From CAYQLY01 sp964418605 (GTDB lineage Bacteria > Bacteroidota > Bacteroidia > Cytophagales > Cyclobacteriaceae), in contig CAYQLY010000005.1 in the NCBI GenBank assembly GCA_964418605.1, forward strand, positions 62,001 to 126,000: a DNA stretch of 64,000 bases. Direction: 5' to 3'. Under the pieces are notes generated by a model, which was given only the letters and a program-made list of their open reading frames with translations, was not told where the DNA came from and did no database searches. Below are positions 42,117 to 51,663 of the stretch, in pieces (position 1 is the stretch's first letter; every line of letters begins with the position of its first letter). Both the position numbers and the translations under genes were made by a program.

Positions 42117-44423
42117 TTAATTCAAATCCTCAATTGGCGGATCTTTCGGAATAACATACTCAGAGGAGTCAGATTCGTTTGAAATCTGAATATTCTTATA
42201 GCGTTTACAATCTATTTTTTGCAAAATTTCTTCATTATCTGTTTTAGGAAAATAACCTTTTGTAATATGAAGAGCAGTATCTTGATAAACACGTTTCATG
42301 TATAATGCCCATATCGGCATAGCCATGCGAGATCCTTGTCCATTTTCCAAATCACGAAAGTGAATACTTCGATCTTCACCACCGACCCAAACGCCAGTAG
42401 CCAGATCCTTCGTCAACCCAATAAACCAGCCATCGGATTGATTAGATGTTGTACCTGTTTTAGCCGCTACTTCATTGTACTGAAGGACACCGTAGCGGTA
42501 TAAACCTAGAGCGGTCCCACCTGCTTCTTGTGTAGATCCTTTCAGCAGATGTAGCATAAGATAAGCTGTTTCCTCACTGATTGCATCCGTTGATTTAGGT
42601 ATAAACTGCTGAAGCACATTTCCATTTTTATCTTCAATTCGATCAATAAAAAAAGGATCAATATGTGTACCTTTATTCGCAAAGGTTGCATAAGCTCCTA
42701 CCATTTCATAAACGGAGACATCAGTAGAACCTAATGCCACAGAAGGAACAGGCTTCAAGTTTTCAGCGCTTATTCCAAGTCTTACAGCAATGCTAATTAC
42801 ATTATTAATGCCTATGCGTTTAAGCAAATAAGCAGAAACAGAATTAATGGAACGGCCTAGTCCTTGCCGAATGGATAGCTTATTTCCAGTATATGACTTA
42901 TCGCTATTATCAGGTGTCCAAACTTCATTAGTATGCTCATTAATAATGAACGTAACAGGTGCATCAACGACTTCAAAACAAGGCGAAAACTCATTTTCCA
43001 TAGCAGCAGCATAGACGAATGCTTTAAACGTTGAGCCGCCTTGTCTTTTTCCTTGTTTAACATGGTCATATTTAAAATACTTATAATTAATACCTCCTAC
43101 CCATGCTTTAATAAAACCTGTTTTAGGATCCATCGACATTAATCCTGCATGCAGAAAATGTTTATAATATCTGATTGAATCCATAGGACTCATTAGTGTA
43201 TCTTTCTCACCTTTCCAAGAAAACACTTTCATAGGCAAAGGTTTATTCATTGTATTTTGAATAGCCAATGTATCTTCGCCATAGATATCTTTTAATTGCT
43301 GATAACGCTCTGTTCGTTTAGCTGCTTGCTCAATGAATCGAGGAATTTCGACCATATGTTCATCGACCCATGGATTTCTATCTTTCCAATGTTGAAAAAA
43401 ATGATTTTGCAAATCAGCCATATGTTCATCCACAGCTTCTTCAGCATACTTTTGCATACGAGAATCTATGGTTGTATATATTTTAAGACCATCGGCAAAT
43501 AAATCATAGCCATGTTTTTCACACCAACCCAACAAATAATTACGAACAACTGTTCTAAAATAAGTAGCCAATCCCTCATCATGCGCATCACTACTCATAA
43601 GTAATTCAATGGGTAATGCTTGAAGAGAGTCTAGCTCTTCACGTGTCATATAATCGTATCGGTATAATTGATGCAATACTGTATTTCGTCTTTCAAAAGC
43701 AGACTTAGGATTTGTACGTGGATTATAACGCGTAGGTGCTTTCAATAAGCCAACCAATAAAGCCGCTTCTTGTCTATTCAAACTATCCGGTGTGCGGTTA
43801 AAATACGTTTTAGCTGCTACCTTAATACCAAATGCATTATTACCAAAATCCACTGTATTAAGATACATGGACATAATCTCACGTTTAGTATAGGATCGTT
43901 CGATACGGACAGCCGTAAGCCACTCTTTTGTTTTTAGTATAAATGTACGAACAAGAGGTACTTGGCTTAATAAGCCTTTATATTGTGCGCTTCTGGTATC
44001 AAAAAGATTTTTAGCCAACTGCTGAGAAATGGTACTTCCACCACCTGAACTTTCTTGTCTCAACAAAATAGTTTTAAAAAAAACACGAAACAACCCACGA
44101 AAATCAATACCCGAATGACTTTCAAACCGCGCATCTTCCGTGGCCAAGAGAGCCTCTACCACATTGGGAGAGATATGCTCATACTCAATAGGACTTCTAT
44201 TTTCACGAAAATATTTTCCTATCAAAATACCGTCGGTAGAATAAAGCTCAGAGGATAAATCTTTCGTAGGATTTTCTAATGCCTGAAAATCAGGCATCTT
44301 ACCATACAGATTAAATAGATTAATATTAACCGTATAGATGTAAATAAAAATCAATAGAAAAAAAGCACAGAAAGCAATCCATAACGCTTTGCTTATTCTA
44401 ATGTAGATAGGCTTCTTGTTCAT
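42117..44423 (-). CDS. mrcA: Penicillin-binding protein 1A (transglycosylase/transpeptidase)
   Basis: About 768 residues from ATG 44423 (a TTG at 44435 would add four residues). One membrane helix (about 10-32) anchors the chain outside. The transglycosylase domain carries EDARFESHSGID and GGSTISQQLAKNLF. The transpeptidase has SxxK (GGSTFKAF), SxN-like (INSVSAYLL) and KTGT (AAKTGTTSNQSDGWFIG). It builds and crosslinks peptidoglycan at the inner membrane. It ends 16 bases before the fic operator region. Confidence 0.95.
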   Translation of the reverse strand: MNKKPIYIRISKALWIAFCAFFLLIFIYIYTVNINLFNLYGKMPDFQALENPTKDLSSELYSTDGILIGKYFRENRSPIEYEHISPNVVEALLATEDARFESHSGIDFRGLFRVFFKTILLRQESSGGGSTISQQLAKNLFDTRSAQYKGLLSQVPLVRTFILKTKEWLTAVRIERSYTKREIMSMYLNTVDFGNNAFGIKVAAKTYFNRTPDSLNRQEAALLVGLLKAPTRYNPRTNPKSAFERRNTVLHQLYRYDYMTREELDSLQALPIELLMSSDAHDEGLATYFRTVVRNYLLGWCEKHGYDLFADGLKIYTTIDSRMQKYAEEAVDEHMADLQNHFFQHWKDRNPWVDEHMVEIPRFIEQAAKRTERYQQLKDIYGEDTLAIQNTMNKPLPMKVFSWKGEKDTLMSPMDSIRYYKHFLHAGLMSMDPKTGFIKAWVGGINYKYFKYDHVKQGKRQGGSTFKAFVYAAAMENEFSPCFEVVDAPVTFIINEHTNEVWTPDNSDKSYTGNKLSIRQGLGRSINSVSAYLLKRIGINNVISIAVRLGISAENLKPVPSVALGSTDVSVYEMVGAYATFANKGTHIDPFFIDRIEDKNGNVLQQFIPKSTDAISEETAYLMLHLLKGSTQEAGGTALGLYRYGVLQYNEVAAKTGTTSNQSDGWFIGLTKDLATGVWVGGEDRSIHFRDLENGQGSRMAMPIWALYMKRVYQDTALHITKGYFPKTDNEEILQKIDCKRYKNIQISNESDSSEYVIPKDPPIEDLN

Positions 44424-44487
44424 AAAATGAGTCAATGCAATGAAACAAATTTAGAAAAATAGATAGTATATAGTATATTATATACTA

Positions 44488-44522
44488 AAAACCCTGCATC
44501 CTTTTAGAGATTGCAGGGTTTA
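44488..44522 (-). terminator. Terminator after the GG-leader peptide transcript
   Basis: AACCCTGCA (44489-44497) pairs with TGCAGGGTT (44512-44520) around a 14-base loop. On the minus strand the stem ends in TTTTTAG. It would end the peptide's transcript before PBP1A. Confidence 0.7.
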
Positions 44523-44747
44523 TTAAATAGGTTAATTTGATGTTTCAATCTATTTCTTCTACTGAATCAATAATTTGGAAACACGATTCGCATTATAAAC
44601 CAAACTCCACAATTGATTTAAATAGCATTTAGGTGCATTCTTTTAAGACCTTGGCTATATATCAACCAACAATGTCTCTTTTCATAAAAAGAGTAAAATA
44701 AGAAAAAAAATAAGTGCAGCTTATACCTATACACTTAGAGCAAATGG

Positions 44748-44918
44748 TTAATGGTTAAGTTGGTTAAGTTGTTTAACTAGCCAACTCATCCCGCGAGAAA
44801 CCTCACGATGAGTCCCTTCAAAAAATCCACAACTAGCACAATCACATCCAACAGACAAGTCTATTAAACCTCCAATGATTAATTGGGTATCTCTTTGAAC
44901 TAAATTTACTTTTTTCAT
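44748..44918 (-). CDS. Small GG-leader peptide precursor with Cys-rich core
   Basis: 56 codons, too short for common ORF cut-offs. The leader MKKVNLVQRDTQLIIGG ends in a double glycine as in peptides cleaved by C39 peptidase transporters. After it the core begins LIDLSVGCDCASCG with three Cys in seven residues and continues to a hydrophobic, Trp-containing end (SWLVKQLNQLNH). A -7 box precedes it (44962-44969) and a strong terminator follows (44488-44522), so it looks like a real single-gene transcript. No exporter or modification enzyme is adjacent. It is similar in design, not sequence, to the peptide at 52416-52619. Confidence 0.6.
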   Translation of the reverse strand: MKKVNLVQRDTQLIIGGLIDLSVGCDCASCGFFEGTHREVSRGMSWLVKQLNQLNH

Positions 44919-44961
44919 AATATAATAAGGTTTTAAATATTTATTAAAAACTAAGTATAAG

Positions 44962-44969
44962 CAAATTTA
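44962..44969 (-). promoter_or_regulatory. Candidate -7 box for the GG-leader peptide
   Basis: TAAATTTG on the minus strand matches TAnnTTTG. The predicted start near 44955 leaves a leader of about 37 bases. A TTG lies 16 bases further upstream, shorter than the ideal spacing. Confidence 0.4.
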
Positions 44970-44992
44970 CAGATAAAAACAAATACAAGAAC

Positions 44993-45685
44993 TTATAAAA
45001 AGAATCGACACATCTCTTGAGCCAATTTCTCTGCATTGATTTTTTCTATCGGATGCGGGGTATCCGGCATAATGTACAACTCCCCATGGGATAAATTTGA
45101 ATATAAGGAAGTAGTCTCCTCGACACCCACCATACTATCTTTATCTCCCACCCCGACTAAAACAGGCAATGTAATTGCTTGAAGATCCGCTTCTGTAAGT
45201 GGATTTGTTTTACCAAGACCATAAAGCAGTTCTGCTGTTTTAAGCAAAACCAATTTCCAATCTTCCGGAGCATGACGTTGGGCAAGCATATCCGCAAAAA
45301 CAGGTATTTTTTCTTGTATGACTACAGGATTAAGCATAGTAACTTCTTTTTGAGCTATAGCTTCATCCCAATAAAACTTAGTCGCGAACGTAAAAAGTTT
45401 ATCAATATATTGAGGATACCATCGTGCTATATACAAGCCAATATAACCACCCATGCTATATCCAAAAAAATGAGCTCGCGCTATGCCTTGTTGATCCATC
45501 TGTTTCATCACATCATGCGCTAACCGTTCTATTGAAAAAGGCGTATCAGACAAAGGCTCGCCACCGTGTTCAGAAAAATTAAATGTATATACCTCCATCT
45601 TATCTTTTAGATGAGGTAAGAGATTTTTGAACTGATCTTGAGAACCAATGGCTCCGTGGAGTAAAATAAGTTTTATTTTTTCCAT
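44993..45685 (-). CDS. Alpha/beta hydrolase
   Basis: 230 residues of an alpha/beta fold. The oxyanion-region motif is LLHGAIGSQDQF, the nucleophile elbow is FFGYSMGGYIGLYIA (Ser about 92), the acid is in LVGVGDKDSM and the His in MPDTPHPIE. These place it in the broad esterase/hydrolase superfamily with an intact triad; the substrate is unknown. It is followed 74 bases later by a promoter and small peptide gene on the same strand. Confidence 0.88.
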   Translation of the reverse strand: MEKIKLILLHGAIGSQDQFKNLLPHLKDKMEVYTFNFSEHGGEPLSDTPFSIERLAHDVMKQMDQQGIARAHFFGYSMGGYIGLYIARWYPQYIDKLFTFATKFYWDEAIAQKEVTMLNPVVIQEKIPVFADMLAQRHAPEDWKLVLLKTAELLYGLGKTNPLTEADLQAITLPVLVGVGDKDSMVGVEETTSLYSNLSHGELYIMPDTPHPIEKINAEKLAQEMCRFFL

Positions 45686-45727
45686 GACATAACATTATAA
45701 CTACTCTTAAATTTATACTTTATTTTA

Positions 45728-45735
45728 TATATTTG
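45728..45735 (+). promoter_or_regulatory. Candidate -7 box for the TerB-like gene
   Basis: TATATTTG matches TAnnTTTG, 24 bases before the ATG at 45760. No -33 TTTG at the ideal distance. Confidence 0.4.
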
Positions 45736-45759
45736 ATTACATAAATCAACTATTTTGAA

Positions 45760-46671
45760 ATGGAACGACTAACTTATGATTACATAAAACCTCTTATCGC
45801 CCGTGAGGAAATACGAGGAAGTGAGCTGTATTGTGAATTTAAATGTCCTAAATCAGGCAAGGTTATTGAATCATCTTCATCTATCCAGCAATCAGCAACA
45901 AATCAGGTAAAAGATAATTTCAAACAAAGCTTATTTTATAGCATTCAAAGTACGATTTCAAGCCTAATTTATCGCTTATTCAGTTCATTTGGTACGGTAG
46001 GATCTATTGTTGGATCGGCAACATCAAGTGCTACTAACTCCGTTAATGTAAATACATCTCAAAAAATCAGCAAAAAAGAAAAAGAAAATGCTGTCATAGA
46101 GGCCTTTAAAAGTGTCTTGTTTAATTTCTATTGGGATGAAAAAGAAAAAAGATGGTTGATAGCCAAAGATCCTTCGCCCTTTATGCTTCAACTTCATAAT
46201 CAACCGATTCGTGAAAAGTATGACTCCGAAACGATGGCTCGTATTCTAACAGAAATATCTAATTTAGATGGAAAAATAACAGATTCTGAAAAAGAATTAC
46301 TCAAAAAATTTATTCCAGCAGATGTAGGTGATATTGATAGTCTTCTAAAAAAAGGTAAATTATCTTCGGCTGAGTTAAAAGAAATAGAAGCAAAAGAAAG
46401 TACACTTATGTTAGCGTGGACAGCTGCGTTAGTTGATGAAAATCTTGCAGATGTTGAAAAAAGCAGATTATCTGAGTATGCTCAAGCATTTGGTATAGAA
46501 AAAGAGCGCGAAGAAGAATTAAAAAAATTAGCACAGCACTATATTATTGAAAATGCTGCCGCTGCAGGTAGCTTAGAAACAAACGAAAATTTGACACAAC
46601 TTGCTGATAAGATAGGCATTACCCATGAAGATGCTGAACGGGCACTTATCAGCTATAAAAAGAGAAGCTAA
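45760..46671 (+). CDS. TerB-like domain protein
   Basis: 303 residues. The N-terminus has a CxxxC pair (LYCEFKCPK). The middle (about 60-95) is Ser/Gly/Ala-rich and weakly hydrophobic (LFYSIQSTISSLIYRLFSSF, FGTVGSIVGSATSSATNS), possibly membrane-interacting. The C-terminal half is helical with the two TerB-type repeats (ILTEISNLDGKITDSEKELL and WTAALVDENLADVEKSRLSE). TerB domains occur in membrane stress and tellurite-resistance settings; the role here is unknown. No ter gene cluster is nearby. Confidence 0.7.
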   Translation: MERLTYDYIKPLIAREEIRGSELYCEFKCPKSGKVIESSSSIQQSATNQVKDNFKQSLFYSIQSTISSLIYRLFSSFGTVGSIVGSATSSATNSVNVNTSQKISKKEKENAVIEAFKSVLFNFYWDEKEKRWLIAKDPSPFMLQLHNQPIREKYDSETMARILTEISNLDGKITDSEKELLKKFIPADVGDIDSLLKKGKLSSAELKEIEAKESTLMLAWTAALVDENLADVEKSRLSEYAQAFGIEKEREEELKKLAQHYIIENAAAAGSLETNENLTQLADKIGITHEDAERALISYKKRS

Positions 46672-46725
46672 ATCTTAAATAAACTATTTTTTCATAACTA
46701 ACTATTTACTTACGACTACACGTAT

Positions 46726-47841
46726 ATGATTATTGGCATACCTAAAGAAATAAAAAATAATGAAAATCGAGTAGCTGTGACTCCGGCTGGGGTTTCAGAA
46801 CTTGTCAAATTAGGACATACTGTGCACGTACAAACAGGTGCGGGTATAGGAAGTGGATTTTCAGATAACGAATATAAAGAAGCGGGAGCTCACTTATCGA
46901 AAGATATACGCTCGACCTATGAAGTGGCTGAAATGATCTTAAAAGTAAAAGAACCTATTGAAGAAGAATATGCCTTAATAAAAGAAAATCAACTATTATT
47001 TACCTACTTTCACTTTGCTTCTTATGAACCACTTACTAAAGCGATGATTAAAAGCAAAGCTATTTGTCTTGCCTATGAAACAGTAGAAAAAGCAGATCGA
47101 TCACTTCCATTACTGATTCCTATGTCGGAGGTTGCAGGACGTATGTCTATTCAAGAAGGAGCTAAATATTTAGAAAAACCTTTAAAAGGCAGAGGCGTTT
47201 TATTAGGTGGAGTTCCTGGGGTTAAGCCAGCAAAAGTGCTCATTTTAGGGGGAGGTATTGTAGGTACACAAGCTGCAAAGATGGCAGCAGGACTTGGGGC
47301 AAACGTAACGATTATGGATATCAATCTTACAAGACTTCGTCAACTAGATGATATTATGCCACCCAATGTAACAACACGAATGTCCCACCACTATAATATT
47401 CTGGAAGAAATAAAAGATTCTGATCTTATTGTAGGCGCTGTACTTATTCCTGGAGCTAAAGCACCTCATCTAATTACAAAAGACATGTTGAAGAAAATGC
47501 GTCCAGGAACAGTATTAATCGATGTAGCTGTTGATCAAGGCGGATGTATTGAAACATGCAAACCAACAACACATGAAAATCCTACATTCATTATTGATGA
47601 CATTGTACACTACTGTGTAGCTAATATGCCAGGCGCTGTACCTTATACCTCTACACTTGCACTTACAAATGCTACATTACCTTATGCTATTCAGTTAGCT
47701 AATAAGGGATGGAAAAAAGCATGCGGCGAAAATTCCGAACTAAAATTAGGATTAAATATTGTAAAAGGCGCTGTTGTATACAAGGGCGTTGCTGATGCAT
47801 TCGGATTAAAATTAGAAGATGTCAATCAACATCTTTCCTAA
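46726..47841 (+). CDS. ald: Alanine dehydrogenase
   Basis: 371 residues, family-normal. N-terminal substrate domain MIIGIPKEIKNNENRVAVTP with the Lys/His motif ILKVKEP and TYFHFAS; NAD-binding Rossmann segment VLILGGGIVGTQAAKMAAGLG (about 170); later VPYTSTLALTNATLPY. It interconverts alanine with pyruvate and ammonia. It ends overlapping by 4 bases with the convergent HsdR_N gene. Confidence 0.96.
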   Translation: MIIGIPKEIKNNENRVAVTPAGVSELVKLGHTVHVQTGAGIGSGFSDNEYKEAGAHLSKDIRSTYEVAEMILKVKEPIEEEYALIKENQLLFTYFHFASYEPLTKAMIKSKAICLAYETVEKADRSLPLLIPMSEVAGRMSIQEGAKYLEKPLKGRGVLLGGVPGVKPAKVLILGGGIVGTQAAKMAAGLGANVTIMDINLTRLRQLDDIMPPNVTTRMSHHYNILEEIKDSDLIVGAVLIPGAKAPHLITKDMLKKMRPGTVLIDVAVDQGGCIETCKPTTHENPTFIIDDIVHYCVANMPGAVPYTSTLALTNATLPYAIQLANKGWKKACGENSELKLGLNIVKGAVVYKGVADAFGLKLEDVNQHLS

Positions 47842-48290
47842 ACTTGTTCCTCATAAAAAGGAATATCTTTGAGAAAAGTATATTTTTTGGTAAGATAGTC
47901 TAATTCATAACAATAGTAGTCCAAGCCATTTGTTATAACCACATAATGCGATTGGAGAGAAAATGCATAAACAGCCGCTTGTTCAATCGTCGACTGCATA
48001 AGCGGCTGATCAGCTGCTTTACATTCTACAACTAACAAAACAGTTGCTGTTTTATTATAAACTACAATATCTGTGCGTTTAGATATGTTATTAAAATAAA
48101 CTTGCGACTCAACATTAAGCAGACCTTTAGGATATTTTCGATGATGGATTAGAAATTGAATCACATGTTGTCGAACCCACTCTTCAGGCGTAAGCACTAC
48201 ATATTTTTTACGAATAGGATCAAATATTTTTCGCTTTCCTGACAGTTCTCGAATTTTCGCATTAATTTTGGGTAGATTAAGCTCAATCAT
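47838..48290 (-). CDS. Type I restriction HsdR N-terminal domain protein (PD-(D/E)xK nuclease fold)
   Basis: 150 residues. The core motif is SKRTDIVVYN followed by LLVVECKA, the D ... ExK active-site pattern of restriction-like nucleases, preceded by a helical lead. It is the lone N-terminal domain with no helicase and no partner methylase or specificity gene nearby, and it is common as a single gene in Bacteroidota. A nuclease role is possible but its target is unknown. It is divergent from amn with only 22 bases between their starts. Confidence 0.85.
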   Translation of the reverse strand: MIELNLPKINAKIRELSGKRKIFDPIRKKYVVLTPEEWVRQHVIQFLIHHRKYPKGLLNVESQVYFNNISKRTDIVVYNKTATVLLVVECKAADQPLMQSTIEQAAVYAFSLQSHYVVITNGLDYYCYELDYLTKKYTFLKDIPFYEEQV

Positions 48291-48312
48291 AGGGCTAAAA
48301 TTAATTCATCTT

Positions 48313-49086
48313 ATGGAAAGCAAAGAAGAAATTGTTAAAGATTGGTTGCCACGATACACTGGAACTCCTTTAAATGTATTTGGACAATATATTCTACTTA
48401 CTAATTTTATTAACTATGTGGAAATGTTTGCCGAAAAGTTTGGGTGTGAAATATACGGACATGGAAAGCCTATGCAAACTGCAACAGCTGAAAACATCAC
48501 CATCATAAACTTTGGAATGGGTAGTTCAATGGCTGCCACGGCTATGGATCTTTTATCTGCTGTTCAACCCAAAGCAGCTCTTTTTTTAGGTAAATGTGGA
48601 GGTATTAAAAAGAAATTACAAATTGGAGACCTCATCATTCCTATCGCAGCTATTCGAGGTGAAGGAACAAGTAACGATTACCTTCCACCGGAAATTCCAG
48701 CACTTCCTTCATTCCGTTTACAACGTGCTGTTTCATCAATGATCAAAAAACACCAACTCGACTACTGGACAGGCACTGTCTATACAACTAATCGCCGTGT
48801 ATGGGAGCATGACCAAGCATTCAAAGAATATTTAACAAAAATCAGAGCAATGGCTATTGATATGGAAACGGCTACTTTATTTACAGTTGGATTTATTAAT
48901 GAGATTCCACACGGCGCTCTTTTGCTTGTTTCTGATAATCCAATGACGCCAGCAGGCGTAAAAACAACAGAGAGTGATAAAAAAGTAACATCTTCGTTCA
49001 CAAAAACGCACCTCCAAATTGGAATTGAATCTCTAGCAGAACTCCGAGATTCAGGCGAGTCTGTAAAACATCTTCGTTTTGAGTAA
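48313..49086 (+). CDS. amn: AMP nucleosidase (Bacteroidota short form)
   Basis: About 257 residues from ATG 48313 (an upstream TTG at 48268 would run into the divergent neighbour and gives a non-family N-terminus). Sugar-phosphate and base-binding segments of the nucleoside phosphorylase superfamily are present (INFGMGSSMAATAMDLL, LFLGKCGGIKKKLQIGD, AMAIDMETATLFTVGF, SDNPMTPAG). It hydrolyses AMP to adenine and ribose 5-phosphate. The Glu-containing MAIDMETA signature is intact. Confidence 0.88.
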   Translation: MESKEEIVKDWLPRYTGTPLNVFGQYILLTNFINYVEMFAEKFGCEIYGHGKPMQTATAENITIINFGMGSSMAATAMDLLSAVQPKAALFLGKCGGIKKKLQIGDLIIPIAAIRGEGTSNDYLPPEIPALPSFRLQRAVSSMIKKHQLDYWTGTVYTTNRRVWEHDQAFKEYLTKIRAMAIDMETATLFTVGFINEIPHGALLLVSDNPMTPAGVKTTESDKKVTSSFTKTHLQIGIESLAELRDSGESVKHLRFE

Positions 49087-49197
49087 ATCAAATAATATTA
49101 GTTTTATTTTTAATATTATTTACTCTATTTATCAGCCTCATTTGGACAGTTTATTTTTTTTCTGTATCTTCAAGCGAATTTACAGTCAAACTAAAAC

Positions 49198-51612
49198 ATG
49201 TCCAAACAAAAACGTCTTACATCGATAAGCCTTATATTACTACATATAATATTTAATTCATTTAAAACTTATTCATCCCCTCCATTATTAAAAATTACTG
49301 GAACTATACATGACGCAATAACTAATGAATCTCTTCCCCAAGCAAGCATTGTATTATTTGACAAAATCACTACTAAATTTATAAAAGCAGAACTTAGTAC
49401 TATAGATGGGAGTTTTCAACTTCAAAATCTTAATTCTGGTAATTACAAATTGCTTATACAATACATCGGTTATGAAGAATACAAAATAGATTCTTTAGTT
49501 TTAACCGAAGACATAGAAATTAAATCCATTTCATTAATACCGATTCAAAAGAAACTATCTGAAATTAACGTAACAGCTGTCAAACCAATCATTGAACAAA
49601 CCGCTAATACCACAGTGGTAAATATCTCCGAAAGCACATTAGCCGCCGGTAGCAACGCTTATGATATATTACAACGAATACCTGGAATAAATGCTAAAAA
49701 TGATAAACTATCCGTACGTGGAAAGCCTATATCGCTATTATTAAACGGAAGGTTAATAAATATACCAGAAGAAGAAATGATCAGCATTCTCAAATCACTA
49801 TCTGGACCATCAATAGAAAAGATAGAGCTCATTACCAATCCTACCGGAAAATATGATGGGCAAGTACAGGCCATAGTCAATATCAAAACATTAAAACCAA
49901 AAGATGATCTTTGGGGAGGAGCTATTTCACTGGGCGTTGGGATGGCGCGAAAAATGAGAACCACAAATAGTATAAATATATATTATAAAAAAAATAAATT
50001 AGCATTTACATCAGGCGTAGATTTTACTATATATGGCCTTAAAACCATGTTTCGAAAAACAGTTCCCTATACACTACCCAATGCAAATTTTACATTAATG
50101 CAATATCAAAACGATATTATTCTAGAAAAGGAGACAAGTTTACGAATGGATATAAATTATGCTATTCATCCTTATCATTCTATTGGATTAGCAGTAAGAC
50201 CTACATTTAACCCACAAAAAATAGAATCTACAACCATCATTACTTTGCAACCAGAAAAAAAAGAGCAGGCGGATTCCCTTCAAGAGATAATAAGTAATCG
50301 AAAAGCAGATTTTAATAATTTAAATGGAAATATATATTATCAAACAACATTTGATAGTATTAAAAATAAAGAACTAATTATTAATATTGATCACTACAGA
50401 TATACTAAAAGTTGGCTTAATACATACAATTTACAAATACCTCAATCTGGTTTAGTTCAAGAAGACAATTCATCTCTCCGACTTAATGAAAATCCAGTAC
50501 AAATTACCATTCAATCAGCTACAGCCGACTATACCCAAAAAACCTCCATAGGAAAATGGCAAACCGGATTAAAAACATCTTGGGTAAATATCGCCAATCA
50601 GTCAATTTGGAAAACATACAATGGTACAAACTGGGAAATAAATTCTACACTTTCGGATTATTACCGTTATGCAGAAATAATCAATGCATTCTATGGCGGA
50701 TTTTCAGGAAATTTTAAAAAAATAAATGTAGACGTATTTTGCCGCATTGAACATACCTATAATGAAACCCAATCCGCTAAATGGGAAGAACCTATGAAAA
50801 GAGCTTATAACACTATACTTCCAAGCATTAATATACAATATAATCCTTCTGATAAACATGAATGGATTTTTTCTTATCGAAAAAATATTACAAGACCTTC
50901 TTACCAGGATCTTAATCCTTTTTTAAGAACACGCTCGCTTTATTATTATTCACAGGGCAACCCCTTCCTTTTACCCGTAGTAAATCATAGCGCAGAAGTG
51001 GCTTATGGTTATAAACAGAAATTTTTTATTCAACTAAACTATCAGCAAAATAATTATTTTATTTATGAGCTTATTCGCCAATTCGAGTCTGTTCAAGCTT
51101 GGGTAACAAAAAAAGAAAATTTTTCTAATAGTAAGCTCTGGAGGCTCAACTTTATAACTACTCAATCTTTATTTTCTTGGTGTCAAATTAGTGCCACAAT
51201 TGCTCCTTATTATTACAAACTTAATCACCCAGAAGTACCTTCGCAGCCTACTAGGCCAGCATTAGAAGCTTCATTTTCCTCTAGCATAGGCTTACCACAC
51301 AACTGGACAATTGAATCATCTGGCTTTATCGACACACAAAATAAAAATGGATTTGTTAATTATAGCCCAAACTATGGCTTCAATTTAGGTGTTAAAAAAA
51401 CATTTTTGGAAAATCAACTAACCACCTCTTTTCTTCTGAGCTTCATATTACCTTATTGGAATAAATATCAAGTAATATATAGTCAAATGACAGATTATCT
51501 CAATTATGATCTTCGTTATGGCATGATAACAATTAGCTATAAAATAGGAAGCATCAATAAAAGCGGTTCAAAATCAGGCATTGATGTTGAAAAAAATAGA
51601 ATAAAAGAATGA
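49198..51612 (+). CDS. TonB-dependent-type outer membrane barrel with carboxypeptidase-like domain
   Basis: 804 residues. Signal peptide (LISLILLHIIFNSFKTYSSP), then a carboxypeptidase regulatory-like beta domain (about 30-105: GTIHDAITNESLPQASIVLF, KLLIQYIGYEEYKI), a plug domain (about 120-200: AYDILQRIPGINAKNDKLSVRGK), and a large barrel to the end. This is the outer-membrane beta-barrel family of Bacteroidota (family 14 layout), a relative of SusC-type receptors, but without a partner SusD nearby. Substrate unknown. Confidence 0.85.
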   Translation: MSKQKRLTSISLILLHIIFNSFKTYSSPPLLKITGTIHDAITNESLPQASIVLFDKITTKFIKAELSTIDGSFQLQNLNSGNYKLLIQYIGYEEYKIDSLVLTEDIEIKSISLIPIQKKLSEINVTAVKPIIEQTANTTVVNISESTLAAGSNAYDILQRIPGINAKNDKLSVRGKPISLLLNGRLINIPEEEMISILKSLSGPSIEKIELITNPTGKYDGQVQAIVNIKTLKPKDDLWGGAISLGVGMARKMRTTNSINIYYKKNKLAFTSGVDFTIYGLKTMFRKTVPYTLPNANFTLMQYQNDIILEKETSLRMDINYAIHPYHSIGLAVRPTFNPQKIESTTIITLQPEKKEQADSLQEIISNRKADFNNLNGNIYYQTTFDSIKNKELIINIDHYRYTKSWLNTYNLQIPQSGLVQEDNSSLRLNENPVQITIQSATADYTQKTSIGKWQTGLKTSWVNIANQSIWKTYNGTNWEINSTLSDYYRYAEIINAFYGGFSGNFKKINVDVFCRIEHTYNETQSAKWEEPMKRAYNTILPSINIQYNPSDKHEWIFSYRKNITRPSYQDLNPFLRTRSLYYYSQGNPFLLPVVNHSAEVAYGYKQKFFIQLNYQQNNYFIYELIRQFESVQAWVTKKENFSNSKLWRLNFITTQSLFSWCQISATIAPYYYKLNHPEVPSQPTRPALEASFSSSIGLPHNWTIESSGFIDTQNKNGFVNYSPNYGFNLGVKKTFLENQLTTSFLLSFILPYWNKYQVIYSQMTDYLNYDLRYGMITISYKIGSINKSGSKSGIDVEKNRIKE

Positions 51613-51663
51613 TTATTTTTATTAAATTTAAAAAAAATAAAAAACTAATTTTTTTAAATCTAT

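Larger units (their letters stand above)
44424..44992. other. Intergenic region holding a GG-leader peptide gene and terminator
   Basis: The region between PBP1A and the hydrolase holds a promoter box (44962-44969), a 56-codon ORF (44748-44918), then a 225-base stretch without a clear gene (44523-44747), and a terminator (44488-44522). In the non-coding stretch the minus strand reads MKRDIVG then a stop, and a second frame reads a 27-codon fragment ending VSKLLIQ; these may be remnants of another peptide or chance. Confidence 0.6.

Noticed and set aside
47838..48290. Lone HsdR N-terminal protein as part of a restriction system
   Set aside because: No methylase, specificity or helicase genes nearby; single copies are common in Bacteroidota.
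49659..49964. Minus-strand ORF of 101 codons inside the TonB-type barrel gene
   Set aside because: Shadow frame of a long, well-supported gene; no ribosome site, family or conserved motif.
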